The position numbers and the translations under genes were made by a program. DNA of 64,000 bases from Kutzneria chonburiensis (GTDB taxonomy: Bacteria; Actinomycetota; Actinomycetes; Mycobacteriales; Pseudonocardiaceae), in the NCBI RefSeq assembly GCF_028622115.1, contig NZ_CP097263.1, positions 5,952,001-6,016,000 on the forward strand, read 5' to 3'. Below the pieces are notes generated by a model. That model had not been told where the DNA came from. It made no database searches and saw only the letters and a list, made by a program, of their open reading frames with translations. Below, in pieces: positions 1 through 12,920 of this stretch. Numbering within the stretch: the first letter of the stretch is position 1; each line of letters begins with the position of its first letter.

Positions 1-30
1 GATCCTGCGGCAGCCGGTCAAGCAATGAAA

Positions 31-60
31 AAGGCCGTTCCCGAAGCCGGGAACGGCCTT
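31..60 (-). terminator. Rho-independent terminator after gatB
   Basis: A perfect 13-bp inverted repeat (31-43 and 48-60) with a 4-nt loop is followed on the minus strand by five T. It lies 13 bp past the gatB stop and would end the gatCAB transcript. Confidence 0.9.
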
Positions 61-73
61 TTCACACAACGAG

Positions 74-1576
74 TCAGCTACAGCGCTCGATGATCAGCTC
101 ACGGACGCGCTTGGCGTCGGCCTGGCCCTTGGTGGCCTTCATGACGGCGCCGACGATGGCCCCGGCGGCGGCGACCTTGCCGGCGCGGATCTTGTCGGCG
201 ACGTCGGGCTGGGCGGCCAAGGCGTCGTCGATGGCGGCGGTCAGGGCGGAGTCGTCGGAGACGACCTTGAGGCCCCGGGCCTCCACCACGGCGTCCGGCT
301 CACCCTCGCCGGCCAGCACGCCGTCGACGACGGTACGGGCCAGCTTGTTGGTGAGGCTGCCGTCGGCGACCAGGGCGACGACCCGCGCCACCTGGGCCGG
401 CGTGATCGGCAGCTCGGCCAGCTCCTTGTTCAGGGTCTTGGCCTGCTGCGACAGGTACGACACCCACCACGACCGGGCGTCGTCCGGCTTGGCCCCGGCC
501 TCGACGGTGGCCGAAACCAGGTCCAACGCGTCGGCGTTGACCAGGTCCCGCAGCTCGGCGTCGCTGAGGCCCCACTCCTGCTGGATCTGCTTGCGCCGCA
601 CCCACGGCGGCTGCGGCAGGCTGTCCCGCAGCTGCGCGACCCACTCCCGCGACGGCGCGATGGGCACCAGGTCGGGCTCGGGGAAGTAGCGGTAGTCCTC
701 GGCGGTCTCCTTCGTGCGCCCGGCCCGCGTGGTGGCGGTGGACTCGTCGAAGTGCCGGGTCTCCTGCTTGATCGTCCCGCCGCCGGCCAGCACGGCGGCG
801 TGCCGGGTCATCTCGTAGCGCACGGCCCGCTCGACCGACCGCAGCGAGTTGACGTTCTTGGTCTCGGTGCGGGTGCCGAACTCGGTGGCGTCCTTGGCCA
901 TCAGCGACACGTTGGCGTCGCAGCGCATGGAGCCCTGGTCCATCCGCACGTCGGAGACGTTCAGCCCCCGCAGCAGCTCCCGCAGCGTGGCCACGTAGGC
1001 CCGGGCGATCTCCGGCGCGCGGGCCCCGGTGCCGGTGATCGGCTTGGTGACGATCTCGATCAGCGGCACGCCGGCCCGGTTGTAGTCGAGCAGCGAGTAG
1101 TCGGCGCCGTGGATGCGGCCGGTGGCCCCACCGACGTGCAGCGACTTGCCGGTGTCCTCCTCCATGTGGGCCCGCTCGATGTCCACCCGGAAGATCGTGC
1201 CGTCGTCCAGCTCCACGTCGAGGTAGCCGTTGAAGGCGATCGGCTCGTCGTACTGCGAGGTCTGGAAGTTCTTCGGCATGTCCGGGTAGAAGTAGTTCTT
1301 CCGGGCGAACCGGCACCACTGCGCGATCTCGCAGTTCAGCGCCAGGCCGATGCGCATGGCCGACTCGACGGCCTTGCCGTTCACGGCCGGCAGCGCGCCG
1401 GGCATGCCGAGGCACACCGGGCACACGTGGGTGTTGGGCTCGCCGCCGAACACGTTGGCGCAGCCGCAGAACATCTTGGTGTTGGTGTTGAGCTCGACGT
1501 GCACCTCGAGCCCGAGCACGGGGTCGAACCGCTCGAGGACCTCGTCGTAGTCCATCACCTCGGCCACGGCGGTCAC
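74..1576 (-). CDS. gatB: Aspartyl/glutamyl-tRNA amidotransferase subunit B
   Basis: GatB binds misacylated Glu-tRNA(Gln) or Asp-tRNA(Asn), phosphorylates the side chain and receives ammonia from GatA to make the amide. The 500-residue length is normal. The [10 protein letters not shown] motif lies near residue 22, followed by a Cys-rich zinc site (CGC, then CPVC near residues 38-55). The catalytic cradle occupies roughly the first 300 residues and the tRNA-binding helical and YqeY-like tail the rest. It is the last gene of the operon. Its GTG start overlaps the stop of the preceding small membrane gene by 4 nt. An internal ATG at residue 8 is an alternative start. Confidence 0.97.
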   Translation of the reverse strand: MTAVAEVMDYDEVLERFDPVLGLEVHVELNTNTKMFCGCANVFGGEPNTHVCPVCLGMPGALPAVNGKAVESAMRIGLALNCEIAQWCRFARKNYFYPDMPKNFQTSQYDEPIAFNGYLDVELDDGTIFRVDIERAHMEEDTGKSLHVGGATGRIHGADYSLLDYNRAGVPLIEIVTKPITGTGARAPEIARAYVATLRELLRGLNVSDVRMDQGSMRCDANVSLMAKDATEFGTRTETKNVNSLRSVERAVRYEMTRHAAVLAGGGTIKQETRHFDESTATTRAGRTKETAEDYRYFPEPDLVPIAPSREWVAQLRDSLPQPPWVRRKQIQQEWGLSDAELRDLVNADALDLVSATVEAGAKPDDARSWWVSYLSQQAKTLNKELAELPITPAQVARVVALVADGSLTNKLARTVVDGVLAGEGEPDAVVEARGLKVVSDDSALTAAIDDALAAQPDVADKIRAGKVAAAGAIVGAVMKATKGQADAKRVRELIIERCS

Positions 1577-1770
1577 GCGTCCCCGTCCTTTCGGGCCCCA
1601 CGGATGGCCAGCGCCCCACCGGTGACCGCGACCAGCACGCTGGCCAGCGCGTTCACCAGGGACAGCTTGTCGTTCTTGGCCACGGCCTTGCGGGCCTGGG
1701 CGCCGGCCGCGACCACGCCGATCAGCGAGCCGACGATGGTGATGGCCAGGCGGATCTTGTTCACGTTCAT
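1573..1770 (-). CDS. Small membrane protein inside gatCAB operon
   Basis: This 65-residue protein has two hydrophobic stretches (about residues 7-25 and 38-56) separated by a short basic linker, and a charged C-terminus, so it is probably a two-helix hairpin in the membrane. I do not recognise a characterised family. Its ATG overlaps the gatA stop by 4 nt and its stop overlaps the gatB GTG by 4 nt, so it is translationally coupled between two subunits of one soluble enzyme. Whether it has anything to do with amidotransferase function cannot be told from sequence. Confidence 0.82.
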   Translation of the reverse strand: MNVNKIRLAITIVGSLIGVVAAGAQARKAVAKNDKLSLVNALASVLVAVTGGALAIRGARKDGDA

Positions 1771-3290
1771 CGGGAGATCGCCTCCAGTTCGGGCACGCGG
1801 TTGATCAGCGGGCCGCCCTGCGCGGCGTCGCGGGCGACCTCGTAGGCGGCGGCGACGCGGTACATCCGCTCGTCGGCCAGCGCGGGCGCCATCACCTGAA
1901 GACCGGTCGGCAGGCCGTCCTCGGCGGCCAGCCCGGCCGGCACGCTCAGCGCGGCGTTGCCGGCCAGGTTGGACGGGATGGTGCACAGGTCGTTGAGGTA
2001 CATGGCCAGCGGGTCGTCGATCCGCTCGCCGATCTTGAACGCGGTGGTCGGCGTCGTCGGCGCGACCAGCACGTCCACCTGCTCGAACGCGGACGAGAAG
2101 TCACGCGAGATGAGCGTGCGGACCTTCTGCGCCGAGCCGTAGTAGGCGTCGTAGTAGCCGGCCGACAGCGCGTACGTGCCGAGGATGATGCGGCGCTTGA
2201 CCTCGGGCCCGAAGCCGGCCTCGCGGGTCAGCGACATGACCTCCTCGGCCGACAGCTCGCCCAGCGCGCCGCCGTCGACCCGCAGGCCGTAGCGCATGGC
2301 GTCGAAGCGGGCCAGGTTGGACGAGGCCTCGCTCGGCGCGATCAGGTAGTACGCGCCCAGGGCGTACTTGAAGTGCGGGCAGGAGACCTCGACGACCTCG
2401 GCGCCCAGGTCGCGCAGCTGCTGCACGGCGGCGTCGAAGCAGTCGATCACGCCCTGCTGGTAGCCCTCGCCGCGGAACTCGCGCACCACGCCGACCTTGA
2501 CGCCCTTGAGGTCGCCGGTCGCGCCCTGCCTGGCGGCCTCGACGACCGGCCGCACCGGCTGGTTGATGGACGTGGAGTCCATCGGGTCGTAGCCGGCGAT
2601 CACCTCGTGCAGCAGGGCGGCGTCGAGCACCGTCCGGGCACAGGGACCGGCCTGGTCCAGCGAGGAGGAGAAGGCGACGAGGCCGTAGCGGGACACGGTG
2701 CCGTACGTCGGCTTCACGCCGACGGTGCCGGTCACGGCGCCGGGCTGGCGGATCGAGCCGCCGGTGTCGGTGCCGATGGCCAGCGGCGCCTCGAAGGCGG
2801 CCAGCGAGGCCGAGGAGCCGCCGCCGGAACCGCCGGGGATGCGCTCCAGGTCCCACGGATTGTGGGTCGGCCCGTACGCCGAGTTCTCGGTGGAGGAGCC
2901 CATGGCGAACTCGTCCATGTTGGTCTTGCCGAGGATGACGACGCCGGCGGCGCGCAGCCGCTCGGTGACGGTGGCGTCGTACGGCGGCAGCCAGTTCTCA
3001 AGGATCTTGGAGCCGACCGTGGTGGGCTCGTCGACCGTGGTCAGCACGTCCTTGAGGGCCAGCGGCACGCCGGCCAGCGGGGACGCGACCTCGCCGACGG
3101 CGATCTGCTCGTCGACCTTGGCCGCGGCGGCCAGCGCACCCTCGTCGTTGACGTGCAGGAAGGCGTGCACGGCCCCGTCGACGGCGGCGATGCGGTCCAG
3201 GTGGGCCTGCGTCACCTCGACCGCGGAGACCTCACGCTTGTGGATCTTGTCGGCCAAGTCCGCGGCCGAAAGACGGATGAGCTCGCTCAC
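1767..3290 (-). CDS. gatA: Aspartyl/glutamyl-tRNA amidotransferase subunit A
   Basis: GatA is the glutaminase of the GatCAB complex and releases ammonia for transfer by GatB. The amidase signature is clear: LKDVL carrying the catalytic Lys near residue 80, the Gly/Ser-rich [10 protein letters not shown] loop, and [11 protein letters not shown] with the Ser-cisSer pair. I place the start at the GTG that overlaps the gatC stop by 4 nt, giving 507 residues, the usual size. A longer upstream reading of the frame is low-complexity and overlaps gatC. The family can also act on Asp-tRNA(Asn). Confidence 0.97.
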   Translation of the reverse strand: MSELIRLSAADLADKIHKREVSAVEVTQAHLDRIAAVDGAVHAFLHVNDEGALAAAAKVDEQIAVGEVASPLAGVPLALKDVLTTVDEPTTVGSKILENWLPPYDATVTERLRAAGVVILGKTNMDEFAMGSSTENSAYGPTHNPWDLERIPGGSGGGSSASLAAFEAPLAIGTDTGGSIRQPGAVTGTVGVKPTYGTVSRYGLVAFSSSLDQAGPCARTVLDAALLHEVIAGYDPMDSTSINQPVRPVVEAARQGATGDLKGVKVGVVREFRGEGYQQGVIDCFDAAVQQLRDLGAEVVEVSCPHFKYALGAYYLIAPSEASSNLARFDAMRYGLRVDGGALGELSAEEVMSLTREAGFGPEVKRRIILGTYALSAGYYDAYYGSAQKVRTLISRDFSSAFEQVDVLVAPTTPTTAFKIGERIDDPLAMYLNDLCTIPSNLAGNAALSVPAGLAAEDGLPTGLQVMAPALADERMYRVAAAYEVARDAAQGGPLINRVPELEAISR

Positions 3291-3586
3291 TGTTCCTCCC
3301 CCAGGATGCGGGGCACGCGGAAGCGGCCCTCCTCGGCGGCCGGCGCGCCGGCCAGCGCCTGCTGCTGGGTCAGGCACGGGCGGACCACGTCCTCGCGGAA
3401 GACGTTGGTCAACGGCACGGCGTGGGAGGTCGGCGGCACGTCCTGCTGGGACACCTCGCTGACCTGGGCCACCGCGTTCAGGATGGCGTCCAACTGGCCG
3501 GCGAACAGGTCCAGCTCGTCGTCTGTCACGGCCAACCTGGCCAGCCGGGCGAGGTGTGCCACCTCGTCTCGGGAGATGCTGGGCAT
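3287..3586 (-). CDS. gatC: Aspartyl/glutamyl-tRNA amidotransferase subunit C
   Basis: This 99-residue protein is the small GatC subunit, which wraps around the GatA-GatB interface and stabilises the complex. It begins [18 protein letters not shown], the typical start, and ends in the usual FRVPRIL segment. It is the first gene of gatC-gatA-small membrane gene-gatB. I chose the ATG because the family begins there; a TTG six codons upstream would add an unlikely tail. A possible Shine-Dalgarno-sequestering hairpin lies just upstream. Confidence 0.96.
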   Translation of the reverse strand: MPSISRDEVAHLARLARLAVTDDELDLFAGQLDAILNAVAQVSEVSQQDVPPTSHAVPLTNVFREDVVRPCLTQQQALAGAPAAEEGRFRVPRILGEEQ

Positions 3587-3588
3587 GC

Positions 3589-3602
3589 GGAGGTGCTCCT
3601 CC
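3589..3602 (-). promoter_or_regulatory. Hairpin around the gatC ribosome binding site
   Basis: In the gatC direction GGAGG-AGCA-CCTCC lies 2 nt before the ATG. The GGAGG at the 5' side is the best Shine-Dalgarno candidate (11 nt spacing) and would pair with CCTCC. The 5-bp stem is strong for its size. A regulatory role is inference. Confidence 0.4.
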
Positions 3603-3791
3603 AAGCGTGAGCGGGGCTAACGTGCATGACCGATCGAGTCTAGGACGCAGCCGTGCGCAGCTCCGAGCGGGTATCGAGCCGGCTTCGTCTCGTCTGGCGG
3701 ACGACGATCCTCATCACGGCCGCCGGTCTGCGACAATCGGCGGCCGGTGCGGGCGGCGAGGTCCCGTACACGAGCATGGAGGCGTTGCGCC

Positions 3792-4445
3792 GTGTCCTTC
3801 CTGATCCGGGTGCAGCTCCCGGACCGACCCGGCACCCTGGGCGCGGTCGCGACCGCGCTCGGCGAGATCGGGGCTGACATCCTCAGCGTGGACGTGGTGG
3901 AGCGCGCTCCGGGCCTGGCCATCGACGACCTGGTGGTGGAGCTGCCGTCGGGTCGCCTGCCGGACGCGCTGATCACCGCGGCCGAGTCGATCGAGGGCGT
4001 CGAGGTCGACGCCGTGCGGCCGTACGCCGGCGTGCTCAACACGCACCGTGAGCTGGAGCTGGTCGAGGAGATCGCCGCGCAGCCGGCCCAGGGGCTGGCC
4101 ATCTTCGCCGAGGGCGTGCCGCGCATCGTGCGGGCCGGCTGGGCCGTGGTCGTCACGCACGACGGCGACGGCGTGCACCGGGTCGCCGCCAGCACCGCCG
4201 CGCCCGAGACCCGCATGGTCACCGTGCCGTGGATGCCGCTGCCGCGGGCCACCATCCTCGACGGCGAGGAGGACTGGGTGCCCGAGACCTGGCAGGAGCT
4301 CGGCACCGAGCTGGCCGCCACACCGCTGGGCAAGCCCGAGCGGGTGCTGCTGGTCGGCCGCCCCGGCGGGCCGATGTTCCGGGCCGCCGAGCTGGCCCGG
4401 CTGGCCCATCTGGCCGGCATCGTCGCCGTCGTCCTGCCGGACTGA
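3792..4445 (+). CDS. ACT-domain protein
   Basis: The N-terminus (FLIRVQLPDRPGTLGAVATAL) is a standard ACT domain, a small-molecule (often amino-acid) binding fold, in roughly residues 1-75. The remaining 140 residues carry no catalytic motif I recognise; they resemble the C-terminal half of the conserved actinobacterial ACT protein next to gatC (Rv3013 type). The GTG start is preceded by GGAGG at 9 nt spacing. It is transcribed divergently from gatC with about 200 bp between, and a terminator-like hairpin follows. The ligand is unknown. Confidence 0.88.
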   Translation: MSFLIRVQLPDRPGTLGAVATALGEIGADILSVDVVERAPGLAIDDLVVELPSGRLPDALITAAESIEGVEVDAVRPYAGVLNTHRELELVEEIAAQPAQGLAIFAEGVPRIVRAGWAVVVTHDGDGVHRVAASTAAPETRMVTVPWMPLPRATILDGEEDWVPETWQELGTELAATPLGKPERVLLVGRPGGPMFRAAELARLAHLAGIVAVVLPD

Positions 4446-4467
4446 ACGCGAAACTGTGCCCGACCGG

Positions 4468-4504
4468 GCGATGGCGACCACCTCCAATTGGCCGTCGCCA
4501 TCGC
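4468..4504 (+). terminator. Hairpin after the ACT gene
   Basis: An 11-bp perfect inverted repeat (4468-4478 and 4494-4504) with a 15-nt loop lies 23 bp past the ACT stop. There is no T tract, so termination is plausible rather than certain. The following 100 bp (TTATTACTAGGTAAATTTTG near 4520) is unusually AT-rich and probably carries the promoter of the next gene. Confidence 0.5.
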
Positions 4505-4624
4505 TCCGACCAGCGGCGACAGTTATTACTAGGTAAATTTTGAGAGTTCTCCCAGGCAACTGTTTCGCGATTTCGGCCAATTCCGTCGGGATACTTCGGT
4601 CACCGACAGCGAATGGAGAACATC

Positions 4625-5485
4625 GTGTTCCGAATCAGTGCCGTCGTCGCGGCCGTCGCCCTGGCCACGGTCACCGCCGCGGCGCCGGCGTGGGCGTCCG
4701 GCCAGGTTTCGGTCGTGCACTTCGACCTGGCCGCGCATCAGCAGCCGGAGAACATCACCCTGGAGCCGGACGGCTCGGCCGACCTCACGTTCAACGGGGC
4801 CAGGCAGGTCGCGCGGGTGACCAGGGACGGCCGGATCACCATCCTGGCCCAGCTGCCGGGCGGTGTCTCCGGCATCGTCCGCACCGGCGACGGCACGCTC
4901 TACGTCAACGTCAACGCCGGCGCGCAGACCGGCGTCTACCGGCTCGGTCACGGAGCCGCCACCCTGTTCGCGCCGCTGCCGGCCGGCTTCGTCAACGGGC
5001 TCGCGCTGGACGGCCGCACCCTCTACGCCACCGATTCCTCGGCCGGACAGGTGTGGCGGATCCCGTTGAGCACCGGCAAGGCCGCGGTCTGGGCGCAGGG
5101 CGGGCCGCTGGCCAAGGTTTCCGGCTTCGGGTCCAACGGCATCAAGGTGCATGACGGGGCCGTCTGGGTCAGCAACACCGACACCGGCATGCTGCTGCGG
5201 ATCCCCGTCCGCCACGACGGTTCCGCCGGCCCGATCCAGACCCGCGCCACCGGCCTCGCCGGCATCGACGACTTCACCTTCGACGGCCCCGTCGTGCTCG
5301 CCGCGATCAACTCCGCCAGCCGGCTCGCCGTCATCCGCCCCGACGGCTCCCACACCATCGCCCTGACCGCCGCCGACGGCCTGTCCAACCCCACTTCCAT
5401 TGCCGTACGCGGAAAGTCCGTCTACGTGGCCAGCGCCGCGTACCGCACCCAGCTCGACCCCAACCTGCTCATCACCCGGTTCTGA
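4625..5485 (+). CDS. Secreted beta-propeller (SMP-30/NHL-like) protein
   Basis: The protein has a Sec signal peptide ending AAPAWA|SG near residue 25, followed by repeated blade-like units (for example DGRITILAQLPGG, NGLALDGRTLYATDS, PTSIAVRGKSVYVAS) typical of SMP-30/gluconolactonase or NHL six-bladed propellers. No lactonase metal site is certain. I prefer the GTG at 4625 because GGAG at 4615-4618 has 6 nt spacing; the ATG at 4613 overlaps that site. It converges on the next gene with a 14-bp overlap of coding ends. A role in binding or hydrolysing extracellular sugars is inference. Confidence 0.78.
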   Translation: MFRISAVVAAVALATVTAAAPAWASGQVSVVHFDLAAHQQPENITLEPDGSADLTFNGARQVARVTRDGRITILAQLPGGVSGIVRTGDGTLYVNVNAGAQTGVYRLGHGAATLFAPLPAGFVNGLALDGRTLYATDSSAGQVWRIPLSTGKAAVWAQGGPLAKVSGFGSNGIKVHDGAVWVSNTDTGMLLRIPVRHDGSAGPIQTRATGLAGIDDFTFDGPVVLAAINSASRLAVIRPDGSHTIALTAADGLSNPTSIAVRGKSVYVASAAYRTQLDPNLLITRF

Positions 5486-6179
5486 GCAGCGCTCGGGCAG
5501 CGCCGATCAGGTCGGCGTTGCCCTGGGCGGGGGTGCCGTCGGGGCGGTGCAGGCAGTCCTCGAGGCCCATACGGGTGGCGAGGCCGAGCCGGGCGGCGGT
5601 GTCGAGGACGGGCCAGGCGTCGGAGTCCTCGCCGTGCAGCAGGATGGGCCGGGACGACCAGGAAAGGGCGGCCAGCAAGGGATCCGGGGAGTGGCCGGGC
5701 TGGACTTCGGCCAGGACTCGGACGGTGCCGGGCGGGAAGCCGTTGGCCCGCAAGGTCTGTGCGGCTGACACGTGAAAGACGCCGAGCTCGATGCCGATGC
5801 CGGCGGCGTGCAGGGCGGCGCAGACGGACTGCCAACCGTCCTCGTGCACGTTCACGGAAGCGGTGTCGGGACGGCCGGCGGCCAACGCGGCCCAGCCGGC
5901 GACGAGTTCGGCCCGGCGTACGGGATCGGGCTGGATCCACGCCCCGGTGGTGACGCTGATCTCGACGCCGGGGACGGCGGCACGGACGACGGAGACGGCG
6001 GTGGCGACCTCCGGCCCGGCCAACACCTCGAGGCCGGCGGCGTCACGCGGATGCACGTGCAGCGCGGTCACGCCGAGCTCGACGACGGCAGCGGCGTCGG
6101 CGGCGAGCTCCTGGGGCGTGACGGGCAGCGCGGGATGGGCGTCCCGGCTTCGACTCCCGTTCAGACAGGCTTGCAGCAT
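5472..6179 (-). CDS. BKACE family (3-keto-5-aminohexanoate cleavage-like) protein
   Basis: The sequence has beta-keto acid cleavage enzyme (DUF849) features: an early ACLNGSRS segment, TALHVHPRDAAG with the metal-ligand HxH-type motif near residue 40, SVTTGAW, ASVNVHEDGW, and a C-terminal THxGLEDCL-like element (TRMGLEDCLH). These enzymes condense a beta-keto acid with acetyl-CoA, using Zn. At 235 residues it is shorter than the usual 270-310, so some loops are missing and the substrate may be unusual. It is transcribed divergently from the next gene. Confidence 0.75.
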   Translation of the reverse strand: MLQACLNGSRSRDAHPALPVTPQELAADAAAVVELGVTALHVHPRDAAGLEVLAGPEVATAVSVVRAAVPGVEISVTTGAWIQPDPVRRAELVAGWAALAAGRPDTASVNVHEDGWQSVCAALHAAGIGIELGVFHVSAAQTLRANGFPPGTVRVLAEVQPGHSPDPLLAALSWSSRPILLHGEDSDAWPVLDTAARLGLATRMGLEDCLHRPDGTPAQGNADLIGAARALLRTG

Positions 6180-6340
6180 GCTTCGACCGTGCCCTGAGAA
6201 CGCCGCAACGGCAACGGGGCCAATTCATTCGATCGAGCTAAGACTGTGTGGGTTGTCGGACAACGGCTTGGACTGGCCACGACTACTCCGATACGTTCCA
6301 GCGGCCAGGGCGTGGGCTCGGCACGAAGCGAGGAGACGTG

Positions 6341-9644
<3,304 letters not shown>

Positions 9645-9758
9645 CCCGCCATTGTCCGCCTCGGTGCGCCGTTGTCTCCCCTGTTGGGGCCGTTCGGTCC
9701 AGCGAATGCGGCCATTCGCGACCAGTTTCCGACGATAGATGAAGCGCATTCGCGTTAG

Positions 9759-10718
9759 TCAGCTGCCGGCAACTGCCGCAACGGCAGCTTTGCTCACGGC
9801 CGAGGCCTGGTCGATGCCGGTCTGCTCGTCGGGCTGCGAGCTGGACAGGTAGGCCACCAGGTAGGTGTGCCCGCTGTGACTGACCTGGCCGATGCTGTTG
9901 ACCGCCCACAGGTCGTTGTCCGAGTCCACCGGCAGCCAGCCGTTCTTCAACGCCGGCGTGGTCCCGGGATCGGCGGCGGCGGAGACGCCCCAGACCTGGT
10001 CAGGCTCGACCTGGTGCATGAGGTCGGCGGCGTACTTGCGGGAGGCGTCGTCCAGCAGCGACTTGGGCGAGGTCAGCACCGACAGCACGGTGAGCTGGTC
10101 GGCGACGTTGGTCGTGGTCAGGCCCCAGTAGTCGTCCGTGCCGGCGACCGTGTCGCGTAAGCCGAAGGCGTGGTTGGCCGTGGTCATGCCGGCGGCGCTG
10201 CCCACGTCGTCCCATAACGCCGTGGCCGAGTCGTTGTCGCTGGCCTCGATCATCTTGGTGGCGGCCGTGTCCTCGTCGTCGGTGAGCGGCGTGCCCTGCT
10301 GCTGCGACTGGTAGAGCAGCACGGCCAGGATGTCGGCCTTGACGATGCTGGCGGTCGCGTAGGTCTCGTCCGGATTGAAGGTGGCGGTGACGCCGGTCTC
10401 CTGGTCGAGCACGGCGATGGAGAAGTCGCCGGTCTTGCTGGCGCTCAACGGGGCCATGGCGGCGGCCAGCGCCGCGGTCGGGTCGGACGGGACCGAGGTG
10501 GCGTCCACCGTGGGGGTCGGGGCGCTGCTCTTCTTGGTCAGCGTGTCGGTGGCCGCGGCGGACTTCGGCTTCGGCTGCGCACTGCCCGCGACCGGGGACG
10601 CGGCGACGCTGCCGTCCACGCCGACCACGACAGCGGCCAGCCCGGCACCGGCGACGACGGCGGCGAGCAACACCAGCACTCGGTGCCGCGTCCACGCCGG
10701 CCCGGAATCTCGACCCAT
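9759..10718 (-). CDS. Secreted serine hydrolase, class A beta-lactamase-like
   Basis: An N-terminal signal anchor (about residues 13-35) is followed by a Ser/Thr/Pro linker and a penicillin-recognising domain. The motifs are S124-I-V-K127 (SxxK), S160-D161-N162 (SDN) and a late KNGW in place of KTG. The proteins with this layout in actinobacteria are a mix of true beta-lactamases and uncharacterised cell-wall hydrolases. The Glu166 region of class A enzymes is not clear, so I would not claim beta-lactam resistance. It stands alone between the hypothetical gene and the cellulase. Confidence 0.82.
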   Translation of the reverse strand: MGRDSGPAWTRHRVLVLLAAVVAGAGLAAVVVGVDGSVAASPVAGSAQPKPKSAAATDTLTKKSSAPTPTVDATSVPSDPTAALAAAMAPLSASKTGDFSIAVLDQETGVTATFNPDETYATASIVKADILAVLLYQSQQQGTPLTDDEDTAATKMIEASDNDSATALWDDVGSAAGMTTANHAFGLRDTVAGTDDYWGLTTTNVADQLTVLSVLTSPKSLLDDASRKYAADLMHQVEPDQVWGVSAAADPGTTPALKNGWLPVDSDNDLWAVNSIGQVSHSGHTYLVAYLSSSQPDEQTGIDQASAVSKAAVAAVAGS

Positions 10719-10855
10719 GCGGTAAGCCTCGTATACGGACCTGCGGAGAAGCTGAAGAGCAAACCGGGAACACCCTAAGAGTTGCCTGTCAGGATTGCCA
10801 GGGAGCGTTCTCGGTCAATGGTGAACCGCTCCATACGGAAATCACCGGACATGGC

Positions 10856-10889
10856 GAGGGACCGCCCGATCGGGATCGGGCGGTCCCTC
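10856..10889 (-). terminator. Terminator after GH9 gene
   Basis: A perfect 16-bp inverted repeat (10856-10871 and 10874-10889) lies just past the GH9 stop. The actual loop would be about 6 nt because the innermost pairs cannot close. Confidence 0.85.
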
Positions 10890-10899
10890 TATCCCTGCC

Positions 10900-12759
10900 T
10901 CAGCCTGCCGCAGTCAGGCTGAACGCGAGCGCGGCGGTCGAGGTGAAGTCGAGCGCCGGCTCCGAGCTCTGCCACGTGCGCGCGTCGTCCATGTAGCGCG
11001 AGGTGGTGGAGTCGTAGGTCTTGAACGAGGAGACACCGCACTTCTTGCCGCCGTCGGGCAGCGTGTCGATGCTCTTGAACAGGCTGGCCTTGTTCGGGCC
11101 GTTGACCACCGCACCGACCGCGACCTTGTCGCCGCCGGTCAGGCTGCCGGCCAGGTTGGCCACCTGGTGCTGCATGCAGTGCGGGAACGTGCTGCCGACG
11201 CCGACCACCAGCGAGGTGCCCCACGCGTTCGAGCCGAGCGTGAAGTCGCGCTGCTGGGTGGCGAAGCTGTCGTAGTCGTGCTTGCCGGTCAGCTGGTCGT
11301 AGAGCAGGGCCGTGGCGACGAAGCCGAAGCTGTGGCTGGCCACGTCGAAGTCGGTCACGGAGGCGCCGGTGCGGAACGGGCTCTTGGTCGCCTCGGTGAC
11401 GCCGTCGGACAGCTGGCGGCTCAGGTCACCGGTCAGCTGGGCCTCGGTGACGTCGACCTTGGGCGCGTTCTTCAGGCGCAGCAGCTTCACCAGGTCGGCG
11501 TGGCCGAGCGCGCTGGTGTCGTAGACGTTGAGCGTGCCCTTGTCGCTGCTGGCCAGGTAGGCCTTGGCCCACTTGGCCGCGTCCGCCGTGAAGCCGCTGA
11601 CCCGGTTGTCGCCCAAGGCGTTCGCGGCCAGGCCGAGCTCGGTCGCGCCCAGCTCCAGGTCGTCGAGGTAGGAGGACTCGGGGTAGTAGCCGTGCGGGTA
11701 GGCCGAGACGATGCCGCCGCCGGCGGTGTCGGCCAGGGCGTAGATCGACGCCGCGGTCGACAGGTACTGGGTGGCCTTGCTCTTGTCGGTGGCCGCCAGG
11801 TTCTGCGCCGCCACCGCGAACGCCGCCGCGACCCGGCCGGCCAGGTTCGGGCTGATCTTCGCGCCGGCCTTGTTGGCCGCGAACACCGGGCGGTTCTTGA
11901 TGTAGTAGTTCTCGTCGCCCACCTTGACGCTCAGCTTGTCGTCGGCCTCGGGCAGCCGCCAGACGTCGTGGTCGCCGAGGAAGTTCTCCTTGCTGCTGCC
12001 GCCGCCCACACCGACCTGGGCGTAGAGCACGCCGGTCTTGGCGTCCCACATCTTGCTCAGGAAGTCCAGGCCGTACCGGGCCTCCGCGCCGAGCGAGGCG
12101 CTCGGGCGAACCCGCTGCGAGAGCAGCAGGTTGGTCACCGCGTACGAGGTCGTGACGGTGAACTTGAGGAAGTCGCCGGCGTCGAACCAGCCGCCGGAGG
12201 CGTCGATCGTCACGCCGGTCTTGGCCATCTTGCTGCTGATCGTGTCGTCGCCGGTGAAGGTCGGCACGGCGTAGACCGAGGCCGTCTTGTCGGCCAGGTG
12301 GCTGGGCTTGCGGTTGAGCACGCCCGGGATGACGTCGGCGCCGTCCCGCTGGACCTGGAAGAACTTGACCACGTCGTCGGCGATCGGCGCGAACAGGGCG
12401 TTGGCGCTGTCGACCTTGAACGACGGGGAGAGGGTGCTGCCGACCTTGATCTGGTACGTGCCGGCGGTCTTGAGCGCCGAGATGTCGATCGGGTAGACGG
12501 CGCTGTAGGCCGTGCTCCACGTCCCGGTGCTGGCGCCGACCTTGCCGGTCAGCACCGACTTGCCCGCGGCGTCGGTCACCGTGAAGGCCGCGCCCGCGTT
12601 CGACGTCGTGCCCATCAGGTACGCGGCCTTGGTCTCGGCGGCCGCGTAGCCCACCTGGTCCACCCGGATCTGGGCGGTCGTCGCCGCCGCGGCGGGGACG
12701 GCGAAGCTCACCGAGGCGATCGCGGCCAGGGTCGCGATCGCCGCTGTTCCAACTCTCAT
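10900..12759 (-). CDS. Secreted GH9 endoglucanase (cellulase)
   Basis: The protein has a Sec signal peptide (cleavage near AAAA|TT, residue 26), an N-terminal CelD_N-type Ig-like domain (about 28-115), and a GH9 (alpha/alpha)6 catalytic domain. The GH9 aspartates are visible in DAGD (193-196), with Asp196 the likely catalytic base, and Glu600 in SSEPALDF the likely proton donor. At 619 residues it has no carbohydrate-binding module. It should hydrolyse beta-1,4-glucan outside the cell. A 17-bp near-palindrome 48 bp upstream is a candidate operator, and a strong terminator follows. Confidence 0.93.
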   Translation of the reverse strand: MRVGTAAIATLAAIASVSFAVPAAAATTAQIRVDQVGYAAAETKAAYLMGTTSNAGAAFTVTDAAGKSVLTGKVGASTGTWSTAYSAVYPIDISALKTAGTYQIKVGSTLSPSFKVDSANALFAPIADDVVKFFQVQRDGADVIPGVLNRKPSHLADKTASVYAVPTFTGDDTISSKMAKTGVTIDASGGWFDAGDFLKFTVTTSYAVTNLLLSQRVRPSASLGAEARYGLDFLSKMWDAKTGVLYAQVGVGGGSSKENFLGDHDVWRLPEADDKLSVKVGDENYYIKNRPVFAANKAGAKISPNLAGRVAAAFAVAAQNLAATDKSKATQYLSTAASIYALADTAGGGIVSAYPHGYYPESSYLDDLELGATELGLAANALGDNRVSGFTADAAKWAKAYLASSDKGTLNVYDTSALGHADLVKLLRLKNAPKVDVTEAQLTGDLSRQLSDGVTEATKSPFRTGASVTDFDVASHSFGFVATALLYDQLTGKHDYDSFATQQRDFTLGSNAWGTSLVVGVGSTFPHCMQHQVANLAGSLTGGDKVAVGAVVNGPNKASLFKSIDTLPDGGKKCGVSSFKTYDSTTSRYMDDARTWQSSEPALDFTSTAALAFSLTAAG

Positions 12760-12806
12760 GGGGTCCTCCGGTGCAGGGGCCGGCGGCGGCGGGAGCCCAA
12801 AAACAG

Positions 12807-12823
12807 TTAAGAAAGTTTCCTAA
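12807..12823 (-). promoter_or_regulatory. Candidate operator of the GH9 gene
   Basis: TTAAGAAAGTTTCCTAA is a 17-bp palindrome with one mismatch (arms 12807-12814 and 12816-12823) in an AT-rich patch 48 bp before the GH9 start. The position suits a repressor or activator site over the promoter. I do not assign a regulator; a ROK- or LacI-type sugar regulator is possible. Confidence 0.6.
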
Positions 12824-12920
12824 TTTGTTGAGATGAAAGCTACGTCACAGTCAAGCTCGGGTCAAGAGGATCAACCGGACAAACCCCCTGAATCGAGCCC
12901 GGCACAGCCGCCCGAGAGCG

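Noticed and set aside
9759-10718. A true beta-lactamase resistance gene
   Set aside because: The SxxK and SDN motifs are present, but KTG is replaced by KNG and the Glu166 loop is not evident.
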